64,000 bases of DNA from Flavobacteriaceae bacterium (GTDB lineage Bacteria; Bacteroidota; Bacteroidia; Flavobacteriales; Flavobacteriaceae), in contig CANGTQ010000008.1 of NCBI GenBank assembly GCA_947456955.1, positions 52,657 through 116,656 of the forward strand, in the 5' to 3' direction. Both the position numbers and the translations under genes were made by a program. How positions within the stretch are numbered: position 1 is the first letter of the stretch; every line of letters starts with the position of its first letter. This document shows positions 1 through 8,050 of the stretch, piece by piece. The notes under the pieces were generated by a model. It did no database searches. It saw nothing but the letters and a program-made list of their open reading frames with translations, and was not told where the DNA came from.

Positions 1-1
1 G

Positions 2-538
2 GCTGTCGATGCTAAAGTGAACATTGATGATAATTCCTTATATCGTCAACCAAAATACGCAGACATGCGTGACATTCGTGAAGAAAACCCAATTGAAGTT
101 GAAGCCAAAGAGGCTGGTTTAAATTATGTTGACCTTGACGGAACTGTTGGTTGTATGGTTAATGGTGCCGGATTGGCAATGGCAACTATGGATTTGATTA
201 AATATGCAGGTTATGAACCAGCTAATTTTTTAGATGTTGGCGGTACAGCAGATGCAAAGCGTGTAGAATTAGCTTTTAGGATTATCTTAAAAGATCCAAA
301 CGTAAAAGCAATTTTGATTAATATTTTTGGAGGAATCGTACGTTGTGACAGAGTGGCACAAGGTGTTGTTGATGCGTATAAAAATATGGGAGACGCTATT
401 AAAGTGCCTATTATTGTACGCCTTCAGGGAACAAATGCTGAAATCGCAAAAGAGTTAATAGATAATTCAGGAATGCCAATTTTATCAGCAGTTCAATTCC
501 AAGAAGCTGCTGATCAAGTAAAGGTGGCTTTATCATAA
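2..538 (+). CDS. sucC: Succinyl-CoA ligase beta subunit, C-terminal part (5' end outside window)
   Basis: This is the last 178 codons of the ADP-forming succinyl-CoA synthetase beta subunit, which makes ATP from succinyl-CoA in the TCA cycle. The frame is open from base 2, so the true start lies upstream. The visible part covers the end of the ATP-grasp region and the CoA-ligase domain, with GLNYVDLDGTVGCMVNGAG, FLDVGGTAD and NIFGGIVRCD, which are typical of SucC. It is followed by a hairpin terminator. The next gene, citrate synthase, belongs to the same pathway but has its own 299-base upstream region, so I do not infer co-transcription. Confidence 0.95.
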   Translation, partial: AVDAKVNIDDNSLYRQPKYADMRDIREENPIEVEAKEAGLNYVDLDGTVGCMVNGAGLAMATMDLIKYAGYEPANFLDVGGTADAKRVELAFRIILKDPNVKAILINIFGGIVRCDRVAQGVVDAYKNMGDAIKVPIIVRLQGTNAEIAKELIDNSGMPILSAVQFQEAADQVKVALS

Positions 539-574
539 AGAAATAAATATAGTTACAAATTAAATCCTGAGTGA

Positions 575-616
575 CCCGAGCGAAGCAAACTGGCGGAGCA
601 AAGCTCGGGATTTTTT
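575..616 (+). terminator. Rho-independent terminator of sucC
   Basis: The arms CCCGAGC and GCTCGGG enclose a 21-base loop and are followed by six T. The loop contains GCGAAGC and GGAGCAAAGC, which look like a dispersed repeat recruited as a terminator. Confidence 0.75.
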
Positions 617-759
617 ATAACTATTTTTTTGAAAATAATTTCTTAAATGTTGAATTTCCCTTCTAGAATAAGTACATTTTATATAGCTAAGTGTGTATCA
701 TATAAAACATTGGTTTTTGATAAAATATTTATCAAATAATTAACGAAAACGTTATCTTA

Positions 760-795
760 TTTGTTTTTTATTTCATTTCGAATTCCTTAAATTTG
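760..795 (+). promoter_or_regulatory. Possible promoter of citrate synthase
   Basis: TAAATTTG at 788-795 fits the Bacteroidota -7 consensus TAnnTTTG and lies 43 bases before the gltA start. A TTTG at 760-763 could be the -33 box, but the 24-base spacing is long. Confidence 0.4.
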
Positions 796-837
796 TTGAA
801 TTGTTAAACAAACAGATTTAATTCCCTTATTTATACC

Positions 838-2121
838 ATGTCCAAAACAGCAATATTAGAATTTGATGGCAAAAAATATGAGTTTCCAGTAATTGTAGGA
901 AGTGAAAATGAAGCAGCTATTGATATTGAAAAACTACGTGCTTTAACAGGCGCAATAACACTTGATCCGGGTTACAAAAACTCTGGTTCATGCAAAAGCG
1001 ATATCACTTTCCTTGACGGTGAAGAAGGAATTCTTCGTTATCGTGGTTATGCAATTGAAGATTTAGCTGAAAAATCAGATTTTCTTGAGGTTTCCTATTT
1101 GGTCATATTTGGAGAATTACCAACAAAAAGTCAGTTAGCCCAATTTGAAACCGATATTAGAAAATATACTTTGGTCAACGAAGAAATGAAAAACATTATA
1201 GATGGTTTTCCAAAAACGGCTCATCCTATGGGCGTTTTGTCTTCGCTTACAAGCGCATTAACAGCTTTTAATCCGAAAGTAGTTAATGTAGAAAACGAAA
1301 AAGAAATGTATGAAGCCGTTTGCAAAACCATGGGTAAATTCCTGGTGATTGCAACCTGGACTTACAGAAAAATGATGGGTTATCCTTTAAATTACTATGA
1401 TAACACGCAAGGATATGTTGAGAATTTCATGCAGTTAATGTTTAAATTACCAACCGGACCGTATTCTTCAAATCCGGTTATAGTTGATGCATTAGATAAA
1501 TTATTTATTTTGCATGCTGATCACGAGCAAAATTGTTCTACGTCAACAGTAAGAATTGTTGGCTCATCACATGCCGGATTGTTTGCCTCCATTTCTGCCG
1601 GAGTTTCTGCACTTTGGGGTCCATTGCATGGCGGAGCTAATCAGGCTGTGTTAGAGATGTTAGAAGCCATTCAATTAGATGGTGGCGATTCAGCAAAATA
1701 TATGGCAAAAGCCAAAGACAAAGACGATCCGTTCCGTTTAATGGGTTTCGGACACCGTGTTTATAAAAACTTTGACCCAAGAGCCCGAATTATTAAAAAA
1801 GCAGCAGATGAAGTTTTGAAAAATCTGGGAGTAGACGATCCGATTTTAAGGATAGCAAAGGAATTAGAAGAAGCAGCTTTGGTTGATGAATATTTCGTTT
1901 CCAGAAAATTATATCCAAATGTTGATTTCTACTCCGGAATTATATACAGAGCATTAGGCATTCCAACTGATATGTTCACTGTAATGTTTGCTATAGGAAG
2001 ATTACCGGGCTGGATTGCACAATGGAAAGAAATGCGCATCAATAAAGAACCAATCGGAAGACCAAGACAAGTATATACAGGTCACCCTTTAAGAGATTTT
2101 GTGTCAATGGATAAAAGATAA
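838..2121 (+). CDS. gltA: Citrate synthase (type II)
   Basis: This cytoplasmic enzyme condenses acetyl-CoA and oxaloacetate to citrate. The 427-residue length fits hexameric type II citrate synthases. The catalytic residues are visible: His264 in WGPLHGGANQA, His306 in GFGHRVYKNFDPRA and Asp363 in YPNVDFYSG. The N-terminal region (about residues 1-65) is the small beta domain found in Gram-negative type II enzymes, which in E. coli is linked to NADH control. It stands alone between sucC and a convergent msr gene and ends at a strong bidirectional terminator. Confidence 0.97.
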   Translation: MSKTAILEFDGKKYEFPVIVGSENEAAIDIEKLRALTGAITLDPGYKNSGSCKSDITFLDGEEGILRYRGYAIEDLAEKSDFLEVSYLVIFGELPTKSQLAQFETDIRKYTLVNEEMKNIIDGFPKTAHPMGVLSSLTSALTAFNPKVVNVENEKEMYEAVCKTMGKFLVIATWTYRKMMGYPLNYYDNTQGYVENFMQLMFKLPTGPYSSNPVIVDALDKLFILHADHEQNCSTSTVRIVGSSHAGLFASISAGVSALWGPLHGGANQAVLEMLEAIQLDGGDSAKYMAKAKDKDDPFRLMGFGHRVYKNFDPRARIIKKAADEVLKNLGVDDPILRIAKELEEAALVDEYFVSRKLYPNVDFYSGIIYRALGIPTDMFTVMFAIGRLPGWIAQWKEMRINKEPIGRPRQVYTGHPLRDFVSMDKR

Positions 2122-2142
2122 ATTATCCACTATTAAATAAAT

Positions 2143-2176
2143 AAAAAACTCCTTGTGCAAACAAGGAGTTTTTTTA
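2143..2176. terminator. Bidirectional terminator between gltA and the msr fusion
   Basis: A 9-base perfect stem, ACTCCTTGT and ACAAGGAGT with loop GCAA, is flanked by A5 and T7, so it can act on both convergent genes. Confidence 0.85.
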
Positions 2177-2179
2177 GCA

Positions 2180-3289
2180 TTATTTCTTTTTCAATCTGTC
2201 TTTAAAAATCTTTTCAAATTTTTCAATTTTGGGCTGTATTACCATTTCACAATAGGGTTCGTTTTTATTATTTTTATAATAGTTTTGATGATAGTCTTCT
2301 GCTTTGTAAAAGGCTTTAAACGGTTCTAAAGTGGTCACAATTTTACTACTATAAACCTTAGCATTATTCAATTCCGAAATAATGCTTTCTGCCGCTTTTT
2401 TTTGTTCTTCGTTTTTATAAAAAATCACCGAACGATATTGTGTTCCAACATCAGCACCTTGCCTGTTCAATGTCGTTGGGTCATGCACCATAAAAAACAC
2501 CTTAAATATTTCATCCAAATTTGTTTTAGTTTTATCGTAAGTAATTTGAACTACTTCGGCAGCACCAGTTCTTCCGGTACAAACTTCCTCGTAACTTGGA
2601 TTTTCAACTTTTCCTCCTGCAAAACCAGAAACTACTTTCTCAACACCTTGTAAATTTTCATAAACTGCTTCTACACACCAATAACAACCGCCACCTAATA
2701 CTATTGTTTCTAAATTTCCATTGTTTGTTGAAGTGGTTATACTATCTGGAACAAAATCTAATGAAATAGCATTCATGCAATACCGTTTTCCTGTTGCAGC
2801 AGGTCCATCATCAAACAAATGCCCTAAATGACTATTGCATCTACCACAAAGTGCTTCTGTTCTTCTCATTCCATAAGAGTTATCATCTTTAAACACAACG
2901 CTATTTTTATTGTCTTGTTCAAAAAAACTAGGCCAGCCACAGCTGCTAGTGAATTTTTGATTTGATTTGAATAACTTTAAACCACAAGCCGCACAGTAAT
3001 AAGTTCCTTTAGTTTCTGAATTCCACATTGTTCCTGTAAAAGCTCTTTCGGTATCTGCTTGTCGGGCAACAGCATATAAATCAGCAGATAGCACTTTCTT
3101 CCATTCTGCATCAGATACATTTAATTTTGTTGTATCAGTATTAGAATAATAGGGATTCTCTGGTTTTGAAATCACGTTTTCCATAACAATTGTTTTTGAA
3201 GTTATATTTTGTTTGTTGTTATTCTGTCCACAAGCATTCAGCATGAATAGTGGAGACAAAAGTAAAAAGTTAAAAATGGATTTTTGCAT
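2180..3289 (-). CDS. MsrB-MsrA fusion lipoprotein (peptide methionine sulfoxide reductase)
   Basis: This is a bifunctional methionine sulfoxide reductase of 369 residues. The MsrB domain (about 50-180) reduces the R form and shows zinc cysteines C99, C102, C148 and C151 and active Cys171 in RYCMNAISL. The MsrA domain (about 193-360) reduces the S form and shows Cys202 in GGGCYWCVEA. I start at the ATG at 3289 because it gives a clean lipoprotein signal with lipobox LNAC (Cys20). The frame stays open to 3322 with another ATG, which would spoil the signal peptide. The lipobox implies export and membrane anchoring, so it probably repairs oxidised envelope proteins. The B-then-A order is the reverse of Neisseria PilB. 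Confidence 0.93.
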   Translation of the reverse strand: MQKSIFNFLLLSPLFMLNACGQNNNKQNITSKTIVMENVISKPENPYYSNTDTTKLNVSDAEWKKVLSADLYAVARQADTERAFTGTMWNSETKGTYYCAACGLKLFKSNQKFTSSCGWPSFFEQDNKNSVVFKDDNSYGMRRTEALCGRCNSHLGHLFDDGPAATGKRYCMNAISLDFVPDSITTSTNNGNLETIVLGGGCYWCVEAVYENLQGVEKVVSGFAGGKVENPSYEEVCTGRTGAAEVVQITYDKTKTNLDEIFKVFFMVHDPTTLNRQGADVGTQYRSVIFYKNEEQKKAAESIISELNNAKVYSSKIVTTLEPFKAFYKAEDYHQNYYKNNKNEPYCEMVIQPKIEKFEKIFKDRLKKK

Positions 3290-3493
3290 ATTTGAAAGTA
3301 AGATGAGAATGTAAGTGGACATTCGGTTTTTATTCAGTGATATTATTATAGATATAAATCGGATACAAATTTACATTACATGTGTGAGGGAAAATACCAA
3401 GTAGATTACAAATTACTGCTATTTAAGGAAAGTTTAACGGTTGTTCAAAAGTATAATTATCAAGGCATCTTTTTTTTTGTATTTTTGTCCTAA

Positions 3494-3511
3494 ATCCTGA
3501 AACTTCGGGAT
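3494..3511. repeat. Palindrome (TCCtGAA-AC-TTCGGGA) in the idi leader
   Basis: This hairpin has one mismatch in a 7-base stem. The same palindrome, perfect, occurs inside crcB at 56775-56790. It lies just after a -7-like box TATTTTTG at 3480-3487 and before the idi start. Confidence 0.6.
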
Positions 3512-3538
3512 GCGCTTAGGATACAGATAGTATAAGTT

Positions 3539-4066
3539 ATGATTGAAGAACAAGTAATCTTGGTTAATGAACAAGATGAACCTATTGGGTTAATGAATAA
3601 ACTCGAAGCACATGAGAAAGCAGTTTTGCATCGTGCTTTTTCGGTATTCGTATTGAATAAAAATAACGAAATCATGTTGCAGCAACGTGCGCATCAAAAA
3701 TACCATTCACCTTTGCTTTGGACAAATACATGCTGTAGTCATCAACGCAACGGAGAAACCAATATTCAGGCTGGAACCCGAAGGTTATATGAAGAAATGG
3801 GTTTCAAAACTGAACTCAAAGAATTATTTCATTTTATCTATAAAGCCCCATTTGATAATGGTTTGACAGAGCATGAACTCGACCATGTGATGATTGGTTA
3901 TTATAATGATGAACCAAAAATCAATGAAGAGGAAGTAGAAAGCTGGAAATGGATGAAAATTGAAGATGTCAAAACCGATATGATTCAAAATCCCGATATT
4001 TATACAGTTTGGTTCAAAATAATATTTGACGAATTTTATCATTATTTAGAAGACCATAAAATTTAG
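3539..4066 (+). CDS. idi: Isopentenyl-diphosphate delta-isomerase, type I
   Basis: This enzyme interconverts isopentenyl and dimethylallyl diphosphate in isoprenoid synthesis. It is a Nudix-fold protein of 175 residues, normal for the family. The motif WTNTCCSHQ (61-69) carries the catalytic Cys66, and EHE at 111-113 supplies the acidic catalytic residue. The Nudix helix GTRRLYEEMGF (79-89) is clear. A -7-like box TATTTTTG lies about 52 bases upstream. An inverted repeat array separates it from queD. Whether idi is transcribed with the tightly packed genes downstream is not certain. Confidence 0.95.
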   Translation: MIEEQVILVNEQDEPIGLMNKLEAHEKAVLHRAFSVFVLNKNNEIMLQQRAHQKYHSPLLWTNTCCSHQRNGETNIQAGTRRLYEEMGFKTELKELFHFIYKAPFDNGLTEHELDHVMIGYYNDEPKINEEEVESWKWMKIEDVKTDMIQNPDIYTVWFKIIFDEFYHYLEDHKI

Positions 4067-4068
4067 GA

Positions 4069-4138
4069 ATTGCGAATTAGGAATTAGGATTTTCAAACTT
4101 TTTCTTAAATCCCAAATCCTTACACTAAATCCTTAATC
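4069..4138. repeat. Inverted short-tandem array, unit about GGAATTA (7-8 bp)
   Basis: The left arm (4069-4092) is built from GAATTAG units and the right arm (4107-4138) from AAATCCT/CTTAAT units, its approximate reverse complement. The same unit recurs at 56890-56931. It fills the gap between idi and queD. Confidence 0.65.
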
Positions 4139-4141
4139 AAA

Positions 4142-4552
4142 ATGAAAGTAACCGTTTCCAGAAAAGCCCATTTTAATGCAGCCCATCGATTGTATCGTAA
4201 AGATTGGTCAATGGAGAAAAACGATGCTGTTTTTGGCAAGTGTAATAATCCAAATTTTCATGGACATAATTATGATTTGATAGTTTCAGTAACTGGAGAA
4301 ATTGACTTGGAAACAGGTTATGTTATTGATGTAAAAATTCTTTCTGATTTAATCAAAGAACATATCGAAAATGCGCTCGATCATAAAAATCTAAACCTTG
4401 ATGTTCCCGAGTTCGCCGACTTAAATCCAACAGCCGAAAATATAGCAGTTGTCATTTGGCAAAAGCTAAGAAAATATATTGATGCCAATAAAGATTTAGA
4501 AGTGGTTCTTTATGAAACGCCTAGAAATTTTGTAACCTACAACGGAAATTAA
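4142..4552 (+). CDS. queD: 6-pyruvoyl-tetrahydropterin / 6-carboxytetrahydropterin synthase family protein
   Basis: This zinc enzyme family acts on dihydroneopterin triphosphate. In bacteria it usually makes 6-carboxytetrahydropterin for queuosine. The 136-residue protein shows zinc ligands His15, His40 and His42, Cys34, the DH pair at 80-81 and Glu99 in NPTAEN. The Cys-to-HGH spacing is five residues (CNNPNFHGHNY). That spacing is more typical of pyruvoyl-tetrahydropterin synthases than of E. coli QueD, which has CxxxHGH, so the product is uncertain. Its stop overlaps the next start as TAATG, which implies translational coupling to bcp. Confidence 0.85.
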   Translation: MKVTVSRKAHFNAAHRLYRKDWSMEKNDAVFGKCNNPNFHGHNYDLIVSVTGEIDLETGYVIDVKILSDLIKEHIENALDHKNLNLDVPEFADLNPTAENIAVVIWQKLRKYIDANKDLEVVLYETPRNFVTYNGN

Positions 4553-5001
4553 TGGCGCTAATAATTGGGGACAAAATCCCTTCATTTACTTCAATAGATA
4601 GTAAAGGAAATTCGTTTGATATAAAAGAATACATTGGAAAACCATTAGTAATTTACTTTTATCCAAAAGATGACACTCCCGGTTGCACTATTCAAGCTTG
4701 CACTTTTCGAGATAAATATGAAGATTTTAAAGCGCTTGGTGCTGAAGTAATTGGAATAAGCAGAGATAGTTTAAAATCACACCAAAAATTTGCGTCACGT
4801 TACAAACTACCATTTATACTGCTTTCAGATTTTGACAAAAAAATTAGAATACAATTTGGTGTTCCTAATGATTTCTTGGGTTTAATTCCCGGCAGAGCGA
4901 CATATGTTATTGATAAAAAAGGAGTTGTTCAATTAATTTTTGATAGTACTTCGGCTAAAATACATATCGAAAAAGCACTTGAAATTCTCAAAACTATGTA
5001 A
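4552..5001 (+). CDS. bcp: Thiol peroxidase of the Bcp/PrxQ type
   Basis: This thioredoxin-dependent peroxiredoxin removes hydrogen peroxide and organic hydroperoxides in the cytoplasm. It has 149 residues with no signal peptide. The motif PKDDTPGCTIQACTFRD gives peroxidatic Cys45 and resolving Cys50 in the CxxxxC spacing of atypical two-Cys PrxQ enzymes. The start ATG overlaps the queD stop by one base. manA follows within about 20 bases. Confidence 0.95.
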   Translation: MALIIGDKIPSFTSIDSKGNSFDIKEYIGKPLVIYFYPKDDTPGCTIQACTFRDKYEDFKALGAEVIGISRDSLKSHQKFASRYKLPFILLSDFDKKIRIQFGVPNDFLGLIPGRATYVIDKKGVVQLIFDSTSAKIHIEKALEILKTM

Positions 5002-5021
5002 GTTTGTTCAAAATGGCATCG

Positions 5022-5984
5022 ATGAAATTATATCCGTTACAATTTGAACCCATTCTGAAAGAAAGAATTTGGGGTGGAACCAAATTAAAAACCTTTCTAA
5101 ACAAACCCATAACTTCCAATATTACAGGTGAAAGCTGGGAAATATCTACTGTAGAAAATGATGTTAGTATTGTGGTTAACGGTTCATTGAAAGGAAAATC
5201 ATTAATCGAATTGATTAACGAATTTCCCGAAGCAGTTTTGGGAACCAAAGTTTATGCCCAATTTGGAAAACAATTCCCACTACTTTTTAAGTATATAGAT
5301 GCCCGAGAAGATTTATCTATTCAACTGCATCCCAACGATGAATTAGCCAAAAAACGTCACAATTCTTTTGGTAAAACCGAAATGTGGTATGTGATGCAAG
5401 CCGATACGGATGCCCGATTGATTGTAGGTTTCAAAGAAAAATCGTCACCAGAGGAGTATATTAAAAACCTGAATAACAAAACCCTACTCACTATTTTGGA
5501 TACCAAAAAAGTAAAGCAAGGCGATGTTTTTATGTTAGATACAGGTACGATTCACGCTATAGGTGCCGGAATTGTGATTGCCGAAATTCAGCAAACTTCT
5601 GATATTACTTATCGTGTCTATGATTTTGATAGAATAGATGCAAACGGAAAAACACGCGAACTGCATATCGATTTAGCTTTGGAAGCTTTAAATTATGAAA
5701 AGATTCAAGCACAGCGATTCTATTCTAAAACAGAAAACATTGCCAACGAAATAGTTAATTGCAACTACTTTACAACGAATTTTATTCAGCTTGATGGTAA
5801 TATAGAAATTCATAAAAACCAAACTTCATTTACCGTTTATATGTGTGTAGAATGCGACTTTAAGCTGACGTTTGATAATGAAAGTTATAGTTATAAGAAA
5901 GGCGATACGGTTTTAATACCAGCTGCTATTAATGATTTTCAGCTTTCTGGAAAAGCATCAATATTAGAAATTTATATTTCGTAG
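5022..5984 (+). CDS. manA: Mannose-6-phosphate isomerase, class I (short type)
   Basis: This enzyme interconverts fructose 6-phosphate and mannose 6-phosphate and feeds GDP-sugar and glycan synthesis. I chose the ATG at 5022 (320 residues, MKLYPLQFEPILKERIWGG), because the family usually begins at this strand. An ATG at 5013 and a TTG at 5004 are also in frame. Zinc ligands appear in SIQLHPND, in GKTEMWYVM and at the His of GTIHAIGAG. The QQTSDITYRVYDF signature follows. It is the last gene of the idi-queD-bcp-manA run. Confidence 0.93.
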   Translation: MKLYPLQFEPILKERIWGGTKLKTFLNKPITSNITGESWEISTVENDVSIVVNGSLKGKSLIELINEFPEAVLGTKVYAQFGKQFPLLFKYIDAREDLSIQLHPNDELAKKRHNSFGKTEMWYVMQADTDARLIVGFKEKSSPEEYIKNLNNKTLLTILDTKKVKQGDVFMLDTGTIHAIGAGIVIAEIQQTSDITYRVYDFDRIDANGKTRELHIDLALEALNYEKIQAQRFYSKTENIANEIVNCNYFTTNFIQLDGNIEIHKNQTSFTVYMCVECDFKLTFDNESYSYKKGDTVLIPAAINDFQLSGKASILEIYIS

Positions 5985-6014
5985 TTTGTTTTCTAAAGAA
6001 ATACTGTAGTTTTG
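5985..6014 (+). promoter_or_regulatory. Promoter for the 88-residue protein gene
   Basis: TTTG at 5985-5988 and TAGTTTTG at 6007-6014 match the Bacteroidota -33/-7 pattern with 18 bases between. The start codon follows 25 bases later. Confidence 0.55.
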
Positions 6015-6039
6015 CATTAAATTTTAAAAATAAAAGAAA

Positions 6040-6306
6040 ATGCCAAGTGTAAAAAATTTAAAGAAAGATATTAATTTCGTTTTAGGTGATATAATTGAAG
6101 CGGTTTACATATACGAAATGACAACTACCGGAAAACCATCTGAGAAAACCAACGCTATCATTGATGAAGCTATTACGTCATTTGACGGTTTGATAGAAAA
6201 AGTTAATGCTAAAAAAGTAGAAAATAAAAAAGCGCATTTCAAGCAAATTAATGCAGATTTAGAACAAACTGCAAATCAATTGGTTGAAAAAATCAACGCA
6301 CTTTAA
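6040..6306 (+). CDS. Conserved small protein of unknown function (88 aa)
   Basis: I do not recognise a named family. The protein is cytoplasmic by appearance, rich in Lys, Glu, Asn and Ile, with no signal or membrane segment. It looks all-helical: an N-terminal segment (residues 5-27, DINFVLGDIIEAVYIYEM) and a longer C-terminal helix from about residue 35 with heptad-like spacing that could form a coiled coil. I recall similar short proteins in other Flavobacteriaceae, so it is probably conserved rather than random. It has its own promoter and precedes tRNA-Thr. Confidence 0.75.
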   Translation: MPSVKNLKKDINFVLGDIIEAVYIYEMTTTGKPSEKTNAIIDEAITSFDGLIEKVNAKKVENKKAHFKQINADLEQTANQLVEKINAL

Positions 6307-6327
6307 TAGAAAAAAGTCTGCAAATAT

Positions 6328-6358
6328 TTTGGAGAATTAATTTTCACTTATATATTTG
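6328..6358 (+). promoter_or_regulatory. Promoter of tRNA-Thr
   Basis: TTTG at 6328-6331 and TATATTTG at 6351-6358 match the Bacteroidota consensus with 19-base spacing. The tRNA begins 15 bases downstream. Confidence 0.7.
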
Positions 6359-6373
6359 CAAAACTATTACGCC

Positions 6374-6450
6374 GCCAGCGTAGCTCAGTTGGCTAGAGCA
6401 GCTGATTTGTAATCAGCAGGTCGTGGGTTCGAGTCCCTCCGCCGGCTCCA
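6374..6450 (+). tRNA. tRNA-Thr (anticodon TGT)
   Basis: The cloverleaf can be drawn fully: D stem GCTC/GAGC, anticodon stem GCTGA/TCAGC around loop TTTGTAA, T loop TTCGAGT and an encoded CCA. The anticodon TGT reads ACA and related Thr codons. Two stem positions do not pair: A4 against C69 in the acceptor stem and T50 against T64 in the T stem. It may be functional despite this, but it is less regular than expected. Confidence 0.9.
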
Positions 6451-6456
6451 TTTAAA

Positions 6457-6490
6457 AACCATCACTCAAAAGTGATGGTTTTTTGTTTTT
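6457..6490 (+). terminator. Terminator of tRNA-Thr
   Basis: A 10-base perfect stem, AACCATCACT and AGTGATGGTT with loop CAAA, is followed by a T-rich tract. Confidence 0.85.
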
Positions 6491-6607
6491 ATGGGCGTCA
6501 TATAAAAAAAACTTTTCTCAAGTCATTTCTATTTGTATCTTTAGGAGTTGTCAAAAAATTAAATGCTGCCATTTTTTGCCCCAAATAATAACTTAAAATT
6601 AAAGACT

Positions 6608-7087
6608 ATGCTTACGCCAAAACAAAGTGAATTTATGCAAGAGGCTATCAATCTGTCTATCGAGAATGTAAAATCGGGAAAAGGTGGACCCTTTGGCGCT
6701 GTGATTGTGAAAGACGGAAAAATTATTGCTCGAGGTGCTAATGGTGTAACTTCTACCAATGATCCAACAGCACATGCCGAGGTTGTGGCTATCAGAAATG
6801 CTTGTAAGGAATTAGGTACTTTCCAATTAGACGGTTGTGAAATTTATACAAGTTGCGAACCGTGTCCAATGTGTTTGGGTGCTATTTATTGGGCCAGACC
6901 AGATAGAATATATTTCGCCAATACCAAAAAAGATGCCGCTGATATTCAATTCGACGATCAATTTATATACAATGAATTGGAACTTCATTTTACAGGACGA
7001 AAAATGGAAACCAGACAAATGATGCGTGAAGAAGCTTTGGTAGCTTTCAAATTGTGGTCGGAAAGTATCAGTAAAATAGAATACTAA
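6608..7087 (+). CDS. Nucleoside/guanine deaminase of the TadA-GuaD family
   Basis: This is a zinc-dependent deaminase of 159 residues. The zinc site is clear: HAE at 56-58 and PCPMC with Cys86 and Cys89. The overall layout, including GPFGAVIVKDGKIIARG near the start and the C-terminal part ending in two aromatic residues, resembles Bacillus GuaD guanine deaminase more than TadA. Substrate choice cannot be settled by eye. I start at the ATG at 6608, which follows TAAAATTAAAG, rather than at the upstream ATG at 6563. No tight operon partner is seen. Confidence 0.88.
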   Translation: MLTPKQSEFMQEAINLSIENVKSGKGGPFGAVIVKDGKIIARGANGVTSTNDPTAHAEVVAIRNACKELGTFQLDGCEIYTSCEPCPMCLGAIYWARPDRIYFANTKKDAADIQFDDQFIYNELELHFTGRKMETRQMMREEALVAFKLWSESISKIEY

Positions 7088-7189
7088 AATTCAATTATTC
7101 TTAAACCATCATTTAAAACTTAATTATATTTTAGTTTTGTTATAGAGAATAGGATAAATTGTTTGTTCTTTTCTCTTTATTTTTGTTTT

Positions 7190-7792
7190 ATGAATTCACT
7201 TTTCCCAAAAGAAAAAATCACTTTTAACATTCCGGATGCCGATATCGAGTATTATCCAAATTTCTTTAAAAATGATAGGGCAGATGAACTTTTTGAGAAA
7301 TTAAGAAAAGAGATTCCCTGGCAACAAGACAACATTAAGGTCTATGGAAAAACACATCCGCAACCCAGATTAACAGCACTTTTTGGCAATGAAGGAAAGT
7401 CATACAGTTACTCCAATATTGTGATGCAACCGCATCATTGGAATACGTTATTGGTATATATTAAAAATGAAATCGAGGAAATTTGTCAGGATAACTTCAC
7501 CACTGTTTTACTCAATTATTACCGTGATGGCAAAGATAGCAATGGATGGCATGCGGATAATGAAAAGGAATTGGGACAAAATCCGGTAATTGCTTCGGTA
7601 AGTTTTGGTGCCGAAAGGTATTTTCATCTGCATCACAATACCATTAAAGAGCAGAAGTTGAAAATAAAGTTGGAACATGGAAGTTTGCTTATTATGAAAG
7701 GTCCGACACAGCATTTTTGGAAACATCAAATTCCGAAAACTAACGTAGCTATTGGTCCAAGAATAAATGGCACTTTTCGAATTATCAAATAA
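7190..7792 (+). CDS. AlkB-like 2-oxoglutarate/Fe(II) dioxygenase
   Basis: This 200-residue protein belongs to the AlkB family, which oxidatively removes methyl groups from alkylated DNA or RNA. The iron ligands are His121 and Asp123 (WHADNE) and His179 (HFWKHQ). The 2-oxoglutarate-binding arginines are Arg191 and Arg197 in RINGTFR. The NYYRDGKDSNGWHAD stretch resembles the short ALKBH2/3-like bacterial forms. I start at the ATG at 7190. The TTTG-rich upstream reading frame encodes only hydrophobic noise. It is monocistronic by spacing. Confidence 0.92.
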   Translation: MNSLFPKEKITFNIPDADIEYYPNFFKNDRADELFEKLRKEIPWQQDNIKVYGKTHPQPRLTALFGNEGKSYSYSNIVMQPHHWNTLLVYIKNEIEEICQDNFTTVLLNYYRDGKDSNGWHADNEKELGQNPVIASVSFGAERYFHLHHNTIKEQKLKIKLEHGSLLIMKGPTQHFWKHQIPKTNVAIGPRINGTFRIIK

Positions 7793-7851
7793 GTAGTTTT
7801 AACTCTTTGTATGTAATTAATGCATGATCAATTAATCCAGTTAACACTAAA

Positions 7852-7981
7852 TTTAACCACATATAAACATAGAAAAAAAGAGTTGGATAGCCCAACTTTT
7901 GGGTTCACATAGCTATGATTTTCTATAATAAAGTGAAACGTCTTTCAAAAATTATAATGTCTATGTTTCTATGTGGTTAAA
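7852..7981. repeat. MITE-like palindromic element, copy 1 (ACCACATA family)
   Basis: Terminal inverted repeats of 22 bases match at 21 positions, with core ACCACATATAAACATAGA. The element is 130 bases, has AGCTATG at 7911-7917, and no ORF. A second copy lies at 57847-57985. It sits between an alkB-like gene and a hydroxylase gene. Confidence 0.75.
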
Positions 7982-8050
7982 AAACCATAAAAATTGAATT
8001 ACAACCAATTAGTAAGTAGTTTTATTATATTTGAACTAAATAAAACAGCA

